From positions 81,160 to 145,159 of the forward strand of contig JXTC01000410.1 of assembly GCA_002914845.1 (NCBI GenBank): DNA of 64,000 nucleotides, written 5' to 3'. Below the pieces are notes generated by a model that was not told the DNA's origin, did no database searches, and worked only from the letters and a program-made list of their open reading frames with translations. Below, in pieces: positions 44,296 to 55,518 of the stretch (position 1 is its first letter; each line of letters starts with the position of its first letter). This DNA comes from Trema orientale (taxonomy: Eukaryota > Streptophyta > Magnoliopsida > Rosales > Cannabaceae). The position numbers were made by a program, and so were the translations under genes.

Positions 44296-45164
44296 ACTTT
44301 TTTTTCCCTAACGGAAAAATTAAAAAAAAAATAGATATGTGTTCGGGAGTTATTATCTGAACATTCAAATTTCGACTTTTCTTTTAAAAATTCCTTAAAT
44401 TAGATTAGAATTTAGTGAATGAATAAATTAACTACTAAAAGACTCGGAAGATAAAAAAAAATCAAACTAAACAAAATATTACTATTTAAGTAGTGAAAAA
44501 TTACATAAATTATCGTGATGATTATTTAATTAAGTTTATATTTTTTTGGTTGAGTTTTCAAGGAATAATTACTAGTTAAAGTAAAATTTTAGTTAAATTG
44601 AACTAACTGTGCTTTATTTATTTATTTTTATTTTAAAGGATGTCAGTGACTCGGTGTAAATATTTTTTATCCAAAGTTGTCAAGGATGTCATGTAATCTT
44701 CATTTTGCTTTTAATGTGAATACAAGGTTAGATAGCATTTAGCCTCAACTTGGGATTGCTTGTGCAGTTACCAAGTTTGAGATACAAAATTTAACTAACT
44801 GCTTAATTAATGTGCTGTACTAATGATTTTCCACGCAAATTATAATTGTTTAAACAAAAAGTAGCTATAGTAATTATTGGCCGCTTTTATTCTTTTTGAC
44901 ATAAGATATAATTGTTTTGCATGTTACCTCTATAGAAGTTGGTACCACATACCGTGCTTTGAACCAATATGAAGTAATATGAACCTAAAAAGAGAAAATA
45001 CATGTCATCGGGCAATATCATACCCATCTTAATATTTCCAAGAGGAAAGCACATTAAAATAATTTTATGCAATAATTATCGAAATTCATTAAAATCATAG
45101 AATTAGTCTACTTAACCATTGCTTTATGAGATTACATATGGGCTTTTATATGGAGCAATGCTAT

Positions 45165-45334
45165 GGGACACCAGTGGTGCCCAGCACCACAGTGACATGT
45201 CTGTTTGTCACTGGATGATTTAATTAACAAACTGGGTCCCACATGGGCCCCACTTAAATTATAATTATGATTAACCAGTGACAAACTGACACATCACTGT
45301 GGTGCTGGGCACCAGTGGTGCCCTATAGCATTAT
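45165..45334. mobile_element. MITE, 170 bp, GC-rich terminal repeats
   Basis: The left end CAATGCTATGGGACACCAGT and the right end (ACCAGTGGTGCCCTATAGCA) form inverted repeats of about 45 bases that include GTGCCCAGCACCACAGTGA. The centre is short. It is clearly foldback and non-coding. Confidence 0.85.
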
Positions 45335-46298
45335 TCGTAGAGAAATTAGGTTTCATAATTAATTTGAAACATTTTGTAGACTTTATTGTTAGAAACCTTT
45401 TTTTGAAAGGTAGTTTGTAGCATAGTATTGATTATAGTATTGGTTGCTTGAATGATGATGTAAAAGTATTCTTATATTTTAAGACCTTTTGTGGTTTTAA
45501 TGCAAACAACTAGCAAATGGGTAGTCCTTTCTCACAAGGCATTGAGGTAGTAGATCCAGCCTTGAACATGTTAACCAAGTAGAGTACTAGTCGAAATATA
45601 TAATATTACTCCTATTTGCACAATACCATAGGCTACAAGTCATTGTAATAATCAATAAAATACAATATAATACAAAAGTATTTATTACTATGTGCCAAAC
45701 AAGGCACAAGAGTTTAATTGTAATAGCTTCTCGGAACCTCCATGTGCTTCCCATCTTCGTCAAAATTAATTGATTACAAATGTCAAATAGACTGTAAATT
45801 GATTTCAGTAAAGATAAAAAGAAAAAACCGTAAGGCATTAATGTTGTTATAAATTCATAAATTGACTCGGTATTATTATTCGTCAAAAACGATTGAATAG
45901 CTACATCTTTATTTACTCTCGATTTTCTTTAGCACTGTATGTTAATTGCTTGTCCGAGTTAGATATTCATGACAAAAATTTCTAACAAATTTTCTATATA
46001 TTTCAAAAAAATAATAATAAAAATTCAAGAACACTCTAGATCACGTAAAACTCATAATAAGAGAATAAAACACTTTTTTTTAATAATTTTAAATTCAGAT
46101 CCTCAATTAATTGGTAAATTGATTTTTTTATAAATACTGTCAATTATAAATTTGTATTAATGGGTTGAATTCATTGACAACACGCACAATCTATCTGTCT
46201 AGTTTAAATGGCAAAAAGAAAAGAGACTAAAACAAACAGAATAATCACAGGTTTTTCAAAACTTCATTTGTTTTTTATGAGTCGCAATTGGGATCAAC

Positions 46299-46342
46299 AA
46301 ATGACCAAATGTTTTTTTTGAAAGGAAAAAAATGGCCGAATG
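46299..46342. repeat. Poly(T)GAAAGG micro-insertion between 13-bp direct repeats
   Basis: AAATGACCAAATG (46299-46311) and AAATGGCCGAATG (46330-46342) differ at two positions and flank TTTTTTTTGAAAGGAAAA. This parallels the insertion at 26917-26961. Confidence 0.5.
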
Positions 46343-46497
46343 TTAAATTCAAACAGTGAAATAAATTTCAAATCTTCTGTCTAATTTTGATATCACATTT
46401 CATGTCTACTGATGTAAAAATGTCACATACAGAAGTTAAACTGAAATAACCGAATATCCCAGCCACTTGTATTTTTGAAAGAGAAGACTAAATACTT

Positions 46498-49400
46498 TAC
46501 TCATTCAAATCATCAGCCATAATCTGGGCAATACAACGTTGAATTACAACTGATGAAAATAAAGCGAAGTCATCTCTAAGAGAAAGTTTTACGAGTGTAT
46601 GGGCTACTTTGTTGCTCTCACGAGCCACATAGCAACAAGAACCTACACCACAATCAGCAAACAAGTATGGGATATCTCCAATCAGAATGTCATCGTTTGA
46701 GAGACCAGTTTGAGAATTGATTGCTTCAATAGCGTTTAAGCAATCGCTTTCAACAAACTTCACCGATAAGGACTAATCTCTACACCATGAGAGAGCTTCT
46801 CACAAAGCAAAGAGTTCCGCAATGTAAGGCCCATGCGAGAAGGTAAAGGATTTGGTGAAAAAAGCAATCGTACAACCATTCCAATATCTGATAATTCCAC
46901 CCATACCAACACGACCTAAAGTTCCATCCACTGCTGCATCCACATTGAGTTTAAAACACCCTTCCGATGGTCTTTCCCATTTAACACGCACAACATGAGT
47001 AGGAGGAGGACCCACTCCTTCTATTCGGAACCGAACTTTCTGAAACTCATAAAGAAAAAAACCTGCATCGTCTTAAACACGAACTGGATGTTTGCCCCCA
47101 GACCTATGCCATGCCGCATTCTGTTCATTCCATAAAGACCAAAGGACAACTACCAGAGCTTCAAAATCTTCCCTGGATAGATCTGTGAACAATCTCAATA
47201 GCATGTCTTCATGATGATAAATTTTAAGAGAGGAGATCATTTCCCCCCAAGAAGTATTCGCCCAACAACTTGCTGAAAAAGGGCAATAAAAAAGTGCATG
47301 AGATATTGATTCCAACTGGTGTCCACACCTGAAACAACGAGGAGAATGTCTAATCCCTCTAGAGGTAATAGCTGAGGCAGTTGGAATTATACTATGAAAG
47401 ACCCTCCACAGAAAAATCTTGACCTTGGTCGGAACGTTTAGCCTCCAAAGCCCTTTCCACCATTTTCGTATCGGATTATAAGCCGAAGAAGAGACATCTC
47501 TTAAAAATAGCATCATGGCCTTGTACCCCGAACAAACAGAATACTGACCCTTCTTATCAAAATGCCACAATAAGGAATTCTTCAAATTTCGAACACTTAA
47601 GGGCATATTTTGTATCAACTCTACATCAACATTCCAAAAAATTTGTTTGAGAAAATCAACACTCCAGCACTTTGAATCATGTAAAATAAAGTCTGAGACA
47701 CGCCATCTTTCAAAAAGACCAGGATCAGGGGTGATTGGTTTAAAAGTGTTAAGCCTCGGTAACCAAGAGTCGCGAAACGAACGGATATTTCGACCATTAC
47801 CCACTCTCCACCTTAGCCCCAACAAAAGTACCTCCTTTCCCCAACAAATACTTCGCCATATAAATGACGGACTAGATCCCTCACCAGCCTCCATAAAGTC
47901 ACAATTCTTAAAATATTTAGCTTTAAGGACACGGGTTATAAGAGAGTTCTGATGAGTGAGAATCTTCCAGCCTTGCTCAATCATGGCTTGGTTGAAAATT
48001 TCCAAATCTCTAAACTCCAATTCCCCCTTCATCTTTAGGGAGGCAAAGTAATTCCCATCTCTTCTAATGCACTTTCTTACTGTTGTTATTGCCACCCTAC
48101 CAAAACTTTGCTACCATAGCCTGTAGCTCCAAATAAAGTGATCTAGGAAATCAAAAAACCTCTATAGCATAAGTGGGCACTGCCAATGCAACTGCTTTGA
48201 TGAGAATTTCCCTTCCCCCCATAGAAAAAAGCTTGCTCTTCTAAAGTTGTAACTTTTTCCACACTCTATCTTTAATATCCGCTAAAGCCAATTTTTTCTT
48301 CCTTTCCACAATAGAGGGCAGTCCCAAATATTTTGTATGAGACTGACAAGAGTCTAAACCCAAAATACTTTGAATAGAAACTCTTTCCCTATCTCCAACA
48401 TTAGGACTAAACGTTACCGAGGACTTACCAAAGTATATGCAATGTCCTGAGGCATTTTCGTAAATCTTAAGAATCTCTTTAATATTATTACTCTCTTCAA
48501 CATTTGCCTTGCAAAAGATAAGTCTGTCGTCAGTGAAAAAAGATGACTCACCCTTGGCCCACCAGCACAAGAGAAACCCGTTATTTTTTTCCTTTTCTCT
48601 GCTTCCACTAATAAAGAAGAAAGGCATTCTGCACAAATTAAAAACAAATAAGGCGAAAGTGGACAACCCTATCTCAAACTACGTTGAGCCACAACATTAC
48701 CCATGGGAACACCATTGACAATAAAAGAGAAGGAAGGTCGGGACACACAACGAATAATAAGCTCTCTCCACCGACCACAAAAACCTAAAGCCGCCATCAT
48801 TTTATCAACAAAGCTCTACTCAACGCGATCATAAGCCTTACTCATATCAAGCTTAAGGCTCATCCATCCTTTAGACCCATTGTTTCACTCCTTGAGAGAA
48901 TGCAAGACTTCAAACGCCACTATAATATTATCCGAGATGAGACGTCCCGGCACAAACGCACTCTGAGTGTCTAAAATTATTGAGGGCAGAACCGTCTATT
49001 AGCAAGAACTTTGGTGATAATCTTAAAAAACACATTACATAAGCTAATAGGTCGAAAATCAGAGACTTTTATTGGGTTGGCAATCTTTGGAATGAGGACT
49101 ACATGAGTTTTATTCAATTCTCCTATTTCTTCACCATCATTTAAAATTTTCAAACAGATTCTATACACTGTTGTTCCAACTAAACGCCAATATCTCTAGT
49201 AAAAAATTGCCTGAAATCCATCGGGTCCAAGAGCTTTCAAGGGTCCCATACCAAAAACAGCTTCCTTAATCTCGTCCTAAAAGGCATCATAAGTTTAGAG
49301 TTTACATCAGAAGAAGAGTGGCCACCATCTCTATCTCTTCAGTAGTAGGATTTCTAGAAGAAAAAATATCCGCAAAGTACCTTTCAATGATACTAGTACA

Positions 49401-50582
49401 ATCCTCCACCTTGTCCCTCCAACAACCATCTTCATCTTCCAGCCCCCGTATAGAGTTCTTCTTTCTTTTAGAATTGACTTTTGAATGGAAAAATTTAGCG
49501 TTGGTATCTCTACCCCGTAACCACTCAGATCTAGCCTTTTGTTTCCAATAATACTCCTCTACAATCAACAATTTTTCCAGCTCTTTATTTAAAGATTTAA
49601 TGGCCATAACTGCATCTTGAGATTGAGGTCCTCTATATAACAAATCAAGGGACAGCCACACCTTCTTGATTTTCTTAGAGAGGTTTCCAAATTTTTCCGC
49701 GCTCTAGCTTCTCAATTTCGTGCCGCATTTCTTCAAACCACTCAAAAAGGATTCGACCGATCCTGAAAAGTTACAAGACTGCCATGAACAAGCCACAACC
49801 TTAATGCATTCATCATCACATAACAATGCAAGCTCAAAACGAAAGCCTTGTCCATTATTACTAGAGACTGCACCACCTAAACTCGGAAAGACGTTCAAAA
49901 GAATAGCCCGATGATCGGATCCCCAAAAATCCAAATGAGACAATTTATAGCCAGGAAAAAGAGATCGCCACTCCGAAGTAGCAACCCCTATATCAAGCCT
50001 TTCCTGAACATTGGCTCTACCACCCCTACCATTATTCCAAGTCATCAGTTCACCTTCGAAACCCAAGTCAGAAAGACCACAATCTTCAAGCACTCTACGG
50101 AAATGATTCATGGAAAGGTTATTTTTCTCCGATCCTCCTAACTTCTCATCATGACAAAGAATAGCGTTAAAATCACCTAAACAACACCAAGGTTGAGTAA
50201 ACATCTAAGCAAGACGTCAAAGGAGGTCCTAGGTATGTCGTCGCCTATTAGCCTTTGGGCTTCTATAAACGCTCGTTAATCTCCATATTCTTCCATCAGG
50301 CAACACCATTTCGCAGTCAATATGACCAGCAAAAAAATTAATTAAATTAACGTGAACATCGTCATTCCAACAAAGAGCAAGACTACAGCTTCGATCGATG
50401 CTATCAACGAAGATGCCATGAGGAAAACCAATCTGGTGTTTGATAGCATTAGCCCTCCTACCCCACAAATGAGTTTCCATAACAAAAATGACAGTGGGTT
50501 ATGAACTACGGACAAGTCCACGGAGTTTTTCGAATGCGTCGGGATTACCCAACCCCCGGGCATTCTAAGCTAAGATTTTCAT
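46498..50582 (-). pseudogene. LINE ORF2 (endonuclease, reverse transcriptase, zf-RVT, RNase H), interrupted
   Basis: ORF2 starts at 50582 as MKILA, then a TAG where the family has Trp, then NARGLGNP. Endonuclease (about 49700-50580) shows ETHLWG, GDFNAIL and GSDHRAIL. Reverse transcriptase (about 48250-49200) shows HVVLIPKIANPIKVSDFRPI and FFTDD in place of the usual FADD box. The zf-RVT domain (about 47300-47480) shows WRLNVPTKVKIFLWR and CFRCGHQLESISHALFYC. RNase H (about 46500-47015) shows KLNVDAAVDG and VARESNKVAHTLVK. Several further stops and frame changes interrupt it, for example between 50229 and 50204 and near 48666. Confidence 0.88.
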
Positions 50583-50770
50583 GGCTCCTGGCGAGGCTGC
50601 TCCGCGGCACTCCCCGATCCCACCAAGTTAGAAATATCACCCAAGACCTTCCTCTGCTTCATCTCTCCTTCAAATAAATTAATTTCAGTCCCTCTTTTTT
50701 TGACACTAGTCCCATCTTGGTTACCATGACTCACACTCCTTCGATTATGTGCATCACGAGCCTGAGCCTT

Positions 50771-52130
50771 CTAGTGCTTACTTTTCGGACCCTTCACCGC
50801 CGAACCACCTGAACCAGCATTGAAAACCACTTCACTAAGCATAGTAGTGCTAGAGGGTGGAGGAAAACAAGTGGACGTTAATGGTGGAGAAATAAATACA
50901 TTCTCAAAACCCACAGACGTAGGTGTTGTTACACGTGAGAAGTTAGAACATAAAGTATCATCAGAGTTCTTATTACTAACACCAGTAGGCCCAAGATCAT
51001 CCTTATCCATCAAAATAGTTGTTTTCCTTCTCCCCTCAAGCCCAACCACGACAAGCCCAATAGTTGGAAGTCCATCTTTAACTTGTTGACTAACATCAGG
51101 CCCAAAAATAACCTCCTTCCTTACAGCTATCTCATGTACTTGATTACTAGCATCACAAACAAAAGAATTCTTCCCTAAAATAATACTATCAGAATTTAAA
51201 TTTGAATTTGAAGAACCATTCAAATTAAAATCCGATAATAACTCATTCCAAAAATCGCGCCCATCAGAATTTGAAACTCTCTTGTACGAAGTCAACGCTG
51301 AAGAATCAGTGACAGCCTGTACCGAAATCCTGCCACTATTTTCCATCAAACGCCGTCGTCCACCACCGTAAGCCATTTCTGTCTTATTACCAGTAGTGTC
51401 ACCAAAATTCTTCTAGAATCTTTTATCATCTGGAGCCTTGAAAGATCAAAAAGAATAAGATGCTCTCAGCCAAGAGCCATAATTAAGAGCTTGAAGATCT
51501 GAAACATCCACTTCGAATCTCAAAGAACATTCTTTGATAGAGTGACCAACACGACCATAGATAAAACAGAATTCAAGTAATCTCTCGTATCGTAAGTCCA
51601 CCAAAACTATCTCAGTATCATTCCCTAACATGACTCGAGAACCTCTCCGCAGCGGACTCGAAATATCAAGCTGAACCCGTATTCTCACGAACCTACCTAA
51701 ACACTTGCCATTTTCATCAGTTTCTACTTCCTGACAAACGCCAATCCTGTGACCGATAAGCTCCCCAATCTCCTTCGTTCTCCCATGCAATGGGAGATTA
51801 TGAAGTTGAATCCAGAAGCTTGTTAAAGAATAGTCATTCCACCCCATATCTAAAAAGTCATCGATTGGTTTTAAGACCAAGAGACATTTATTAAAATTTC
51901 AAGGTTCCCTATCCAGAACATTATCACGATCAGCCGAGTCCTCAAAAATAAAAAGAAATGTGTTTCTTCCAATTTCCTTGATAGTCATACCCTTCTTAGG
52001 ATGCCACAACTCTTTCATGGTCTCCTTAAAAGCATTTTTATTGAAAGGTTTATAACAAAGTAATTTTCCGATCAAACCCCTCTTCACGTCATAGCGACTC
52101 TGAAACACCTATTATCTCTTCTTCCTCCTC
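50771..52130 (-). pseudogene. LINE ORF1 (gag-like, DUF4283 and zinc knuckle), interrupted
   Basis: The reading frame passes through LLCYKPFNKNAFKETMKELW, GRNTFLFIFEDSADRDNVLD, then REP, an in-frame TGA at about 51896-51898 where the family has Trp, then NFNKCLLVLKPIDDF. It continues to a CCHC-like knuckle near 51500-51570 (LEFCFIYGRVGHSIKECSLR, first Cys kept, second position Tyr) and a low-complexity Ser/Asn tail. This is the DUF4283/zf-CCHC_4 protein of plant LINEs, which binds element RNA. A further stop lies shortly after about 51450. The true start is uncertain; an acidic EEEEE stretch precedes the clear homology. Confidence 0.8.
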
Positions 52131-52325
52131 AGTAATGGATAATCGATTCCAGCATCCCACAAAATCATCTATAGATCACAAAACTAAAAAGACAAAAAAC
52201 TATCCACTTGAGAAAGACACAAGAAGACTAGAAAAAGCTAGCCACACTCACTCCTTCAAAGGTGAGACCCACCTTTCCATAAAACAGAGAGGAACCAATC
52301 AACTTAAATATCCCAGCCACTTGTA

Positions 52326-52671
52326 AACCATATCAATTGAATGGAAAAAAAATATTAGTTTGGTTAAGGCATAGCTAATAAATTACCGAAAAAAAAACAC
52401 CGATGGATGGATAAAAAAATTACAAAGTATATTGTTGTAAGAAGTAATATTATTCATTTATTTTTTTTTTAAATTAATAAAGTAAAAACTTTTAGCCAAA
52501 ACTTTATCGTCTTTCTTACTCTTAAATCGAGTCGCTTAAAAATAGTGATTGAATAACCCGACCAAACATAAACTAAAAATACTCGAAAAATCAAACATAT
52601 TAAATATTAAAAAACATAATTCAATTTGATTAGTAGTTTGCGCATCGTTGATAAATTGAGTAATTATTAAA
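52326..52671. other. Short AT-rich intergenic stretch
   Basis: No gene or repeat ends recognised between the LINE target duplication and the next MITE. Confidence 0.5.
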
Positions 52672-53024
52672 AAAAGGTGAACTACAAAAAAATACACTTA
52701 AGTTTGAGTGTTCCGCAATTTAAATTATGAAGTTTTAACTCTGCAAAATAATAACCTGAGATTATAAATTTTTGAAAATTAATACTATTGACTGACTTTT
52801 TAACTAGTTTTAGTAACAAAAAAAATAATAATATTCTCTATTAAAACTAGATTAATTCATATTATTCTTCTTAATTTTGATGATATTATTGTCTTTTATC
52901 AATTAAAATTATTCAAAAAGTCAACTAAGACTATTAATTTTCAGAAATTCTTAATCTCAAGGTATTATTTTGCAGAGTTCAAATTTCAGAGTTTAAATTG
53001 CAGAACACCCAGACCTCGGGGTAC
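52672..53024. mobile_element. MITE family B, copy 2, abutting a gene fragment
   Basis: The internal sequence and left arm (GGTGAACTACAAAAAAATAC) match the copy at 29161-29520. The right arm runs through TTTAAATTGCAGAACACCCAG but loses its last about 15 bases exactly where IGPD-like coding sequence begins (53025). Confidence 0.8.
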
Positions 53025-53303
53025 TTCATCTAGAGGAGCAGAGAAGTCACCAAACCGATAAATTCCTTTCCTATCACCAAGAGCCTTCAGCAAAGCCTGC
53101 GAACAAAGTAAAAAAGATTAACTCATCAAACTCTATGCGTAACACAGAAGCAAATTTCATTCTCATATCAGATTTCCACTTGTTTTAATTTTCAGTACCG
53201 TTCCAATAGCAAGAGCAACATCTTCATTTGTATGATGATCATCAATGTGGATGTCACCAGTCGCCTTAACATGCACATCGAATAGCCCGTGCGAAGAAAG
53301 TTG
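53025..53303 (-). pseudogene. Imidazoleglycerol-phosphate dehydratase (IGPD) gene fragment, two exons
   Basis: The exon at 53199-53303 (35 codons) reads [17 protein letters not shown] then [18 protein letters not shown]. It includes the HHxxED metal-binding motif of IGPD, the histidine-pathway enzyme that dehydrates imidazole glycerol phosphate. It has a TTTAG acceptor and a GTACTG donor. The next exon, 53025-53096 (24 codons), reads [15 protein letters not shown] then GDFSAPLDE, with a TTCGCAG acceptor. Both are open and spliced in phase. The first half of the gene is absent upstream, and the rest of the enzyme is replaced by MITE sequence at 53024. It is a relic or captured fragment; a full plant enzyme is about 270 residues. 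Confidence 0.85.
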
Positions 53304-54440
53304 CTAAACAAACAAATGAAACTTATACATTTTAGGAACCCAGATTCACAAGTTTGTTTTTCAAGGTCACATAGAAATGTGATTAAATCATCAATCAATA
53401 CATATCGTATTATCCAATACAGTTTACCCTATCAAAAAAAAAAAGTTGATAAATCGACTAATTAGTTTGGGAAGTATTTGTAAAAAGAACATCCTTTATT
53501 CTACGTTAATTTATTTGAAAAAAGTTTTAATTCATTAGTTGAATTATGACAATCTAATGATCATGTTATTAAAAAAGTGGTAAATTAGTTTCTAACACTA
53601 TTCTATTATATATGATAGCAGTAATGATAATAATAATAGGAATATTAATATCTTATAACAAAGAAACTTACATTAAATAATGTGACACTTATTTCAACTA
53701 CAATTTTTACTAATATGAGATCATGAGATTAAAAATAATACCACAATATTAGTGTAAATTTTTGGTACAAGAATAGTATTATTTTAATAAGACTCACCAT
53801 CGTTACAACTCTTTTTTTTTTTTTTTTTCAAGATCACAACATTATCAATTTACACGTTGATCCTTTTCTTGTATCCCAAACAGGGACACAAAAGCGTTTT
53901 CCTTTTCTTAACAGTAGACATGTAATGCAAGTCAATGGAAATATTTCTGGGAAAATCTATCTGATAAGCAAACTTTCTGCTCCCAAATTTGTAATTTTCT
54001 CGGGAAAATCATCAGACTGAAATTGGGAAAACTGTCTTTAACGAATATCCCCTCTCCCACTGGGCCCCACTCCACGTCCCCTCCCTCCTCCTCCATTTAC
54101 ACACGCTATTCCTGTGACTGTGAACCACTCTGCAAGGTCTTCTCTCTCTCTCTCTCTCTCTCTCTCAAAAGAATTTTTTTTTTTTCCATTAAAAAATTCC
54201 AAAAAATTGACCCGAAAAAAAAAAAAGAGAAGGAAAAAAAATTACACTGCCCCCACCATTAAGGCCTTTCTCTCACACACCACTCACTCTCACTAACTTT
54301 CTCTCTCTCTAGACGAGCTGGCCCTCCTTCACTTTCTCGCTCTATATCTATAGGTGTATAATTATGTATAAAGAAACTACATGTTCTCATTCTTTCTCTC
54401 TCTCTCTCTCTGAAACGAAAAGAAAAGAAAAGAAAAAAAG
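53304..54440 (+). other. Upstream region of the kinesin gene
   Basis: AT-rich to about 53990, then CT-rich with dinucleotide runs at 54142-54168, 54298-54310 and 54391-54412. Such CT tracts are common around plant transcription starts. No TATA box is clear. Confidence 0.45.
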
Positions 54441-54714
54441 TTAGGATTGAGAAATGCGGTTTGCCTTTGATGGAGGGCAGCAGCATCGCTTCCAAGGCAA
54501 GTTAGAAAAGCTTAAGTGTCTCTCTCTCTCTCTATGTGTTTCTCTCTCTCTCTAGACTCTAGCTATGGTGATGATGACGATGATGATAGCTTCTATTTTT
54601 TTTTTTTTTTAATCTCTCATGTTTTCAGATCTGACTCTCGCTGAGTTCGAAGAAGATCGCTGTATAAAACTCGAGGTTTCTCTACGCAATGCTGTTGTGA
54701 TTTTGTTGTTTCAG
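54441..54714 (+). other. Probable 5'-UTR of the kinesin gene
   Basis: GC-richer sequence, with further CT runs (54517-54553), ends TTTCAG|GTAATG at 54714. The first acceptor before the ATG is GAGCAG|TA at 55516, giving a leader intron of about 800 bases that contains a (TA)n(TG)n microsatellite (54977-55026). The transcription start and possible additional leader introns are not determined. Confidence 0.5.
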
Positions 54715-54976
54715 GTAATGTTCTAGTCTTATCCGCAAAAGGGGTCTGTTTGGTTCTCGGGAAAATGGACGAAAAGAAAAGAAATTGAAAGGTGGGAAAA
54801 TAGGCTTATGTGGTTTGTTTGGTTTGGTGGTTTTTTTTTTTGGAAATTTGGAAGCTTAATTTAGAATGCATTTGTGCTTTCTTTGTTGGGTTGCTTCAAT
54901 TTTTTTTTTTTTATAACTTAGTTTGCATTTTTCGCGGTAATTTAAGAAAGGTTGAAGAAGACTAGCGGACTGTAAT

Positions 54977-54977
54977 C

Positions 54978-55021
<44 letters not shown>

Positions 55022-55026
55022 ATATA
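54977..55026. repeat. (TA)n(TG)n microsatellite
   Basis: TATATATATATATA is followed by TGTGTGTGTGTGTG inside the leader intron of the kinesin gene. It is likely length-polymorphic. Confidence 0.9.
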
Positions 55027-55518
55027 ATATTTGGGGTATTTCCTATGTTGTTTGGTTGATGAGAAAAGAAGGAATGTAAAGTGAAGCAAAATTTGGCCGG
55101 TCATTGTCTTGGTGATTTTAATTATTGAAGAAATTTACAGGTCAAACTCAATTAACAATGGGACTAATTCACTACTGTTTTCTTCATATTCCTTTTTATT
55201 TTCCCTTGCCTTCAGGTCTTCACTATGGGGTTTTTGTAACACGTTACTATGTTTTTTTGCTTGCATTCTTTTTGGTGACCCAACTGAGCTGCCTAAGAGT
55301 TTGATCGTGCTGATTACTTTGGCTTACTTCTTTTTAAGCAGTTAGAGGATTTTGCTTTATTCAATATGTAATTGCTCAATCTTCATTGCATGTTTCATCC
55401 ACGAAACGAAGAATTGAAAGATGTTAACATAGTAAAACTGTGAGGATCAAAGTTGTTTCTGAATTTTATTGAAGTGGAATTTATTCTCATTGTTTTGAAG
55501 AATTGAGTCTGAGCAGTA

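Larger units (their letters stand above)
46472..52306 (-). mobile_element. Near full-length LINE (L1-type with RNase H), 19-bp target duplication
   Basis: The perfect repeat AATATCCCAGCCACTTGTA lies at 46453-46471 and 52307-52325, bounding about 5.8 kb. In element orientation there is a leader, ORF1 (about 52130-50770), ORF2 (50582-46498) and a short tail ending CTTTCAAAAA. ORF2 has endonuclease, reverse transcriptase, zf-RVT and RNase H domains. Full length plus an exact duplication indicates a fairly recent insertion, yet both ORFs carry stops, so the copy is not active. Confidence 0.93.

Noticed and set aside
54023-54495. ORFs around the CT-repeat region
   Set aside because: Ser/Leu or Arg/Glu runs come from CT microsatellites in the kinesin promoter and leader.
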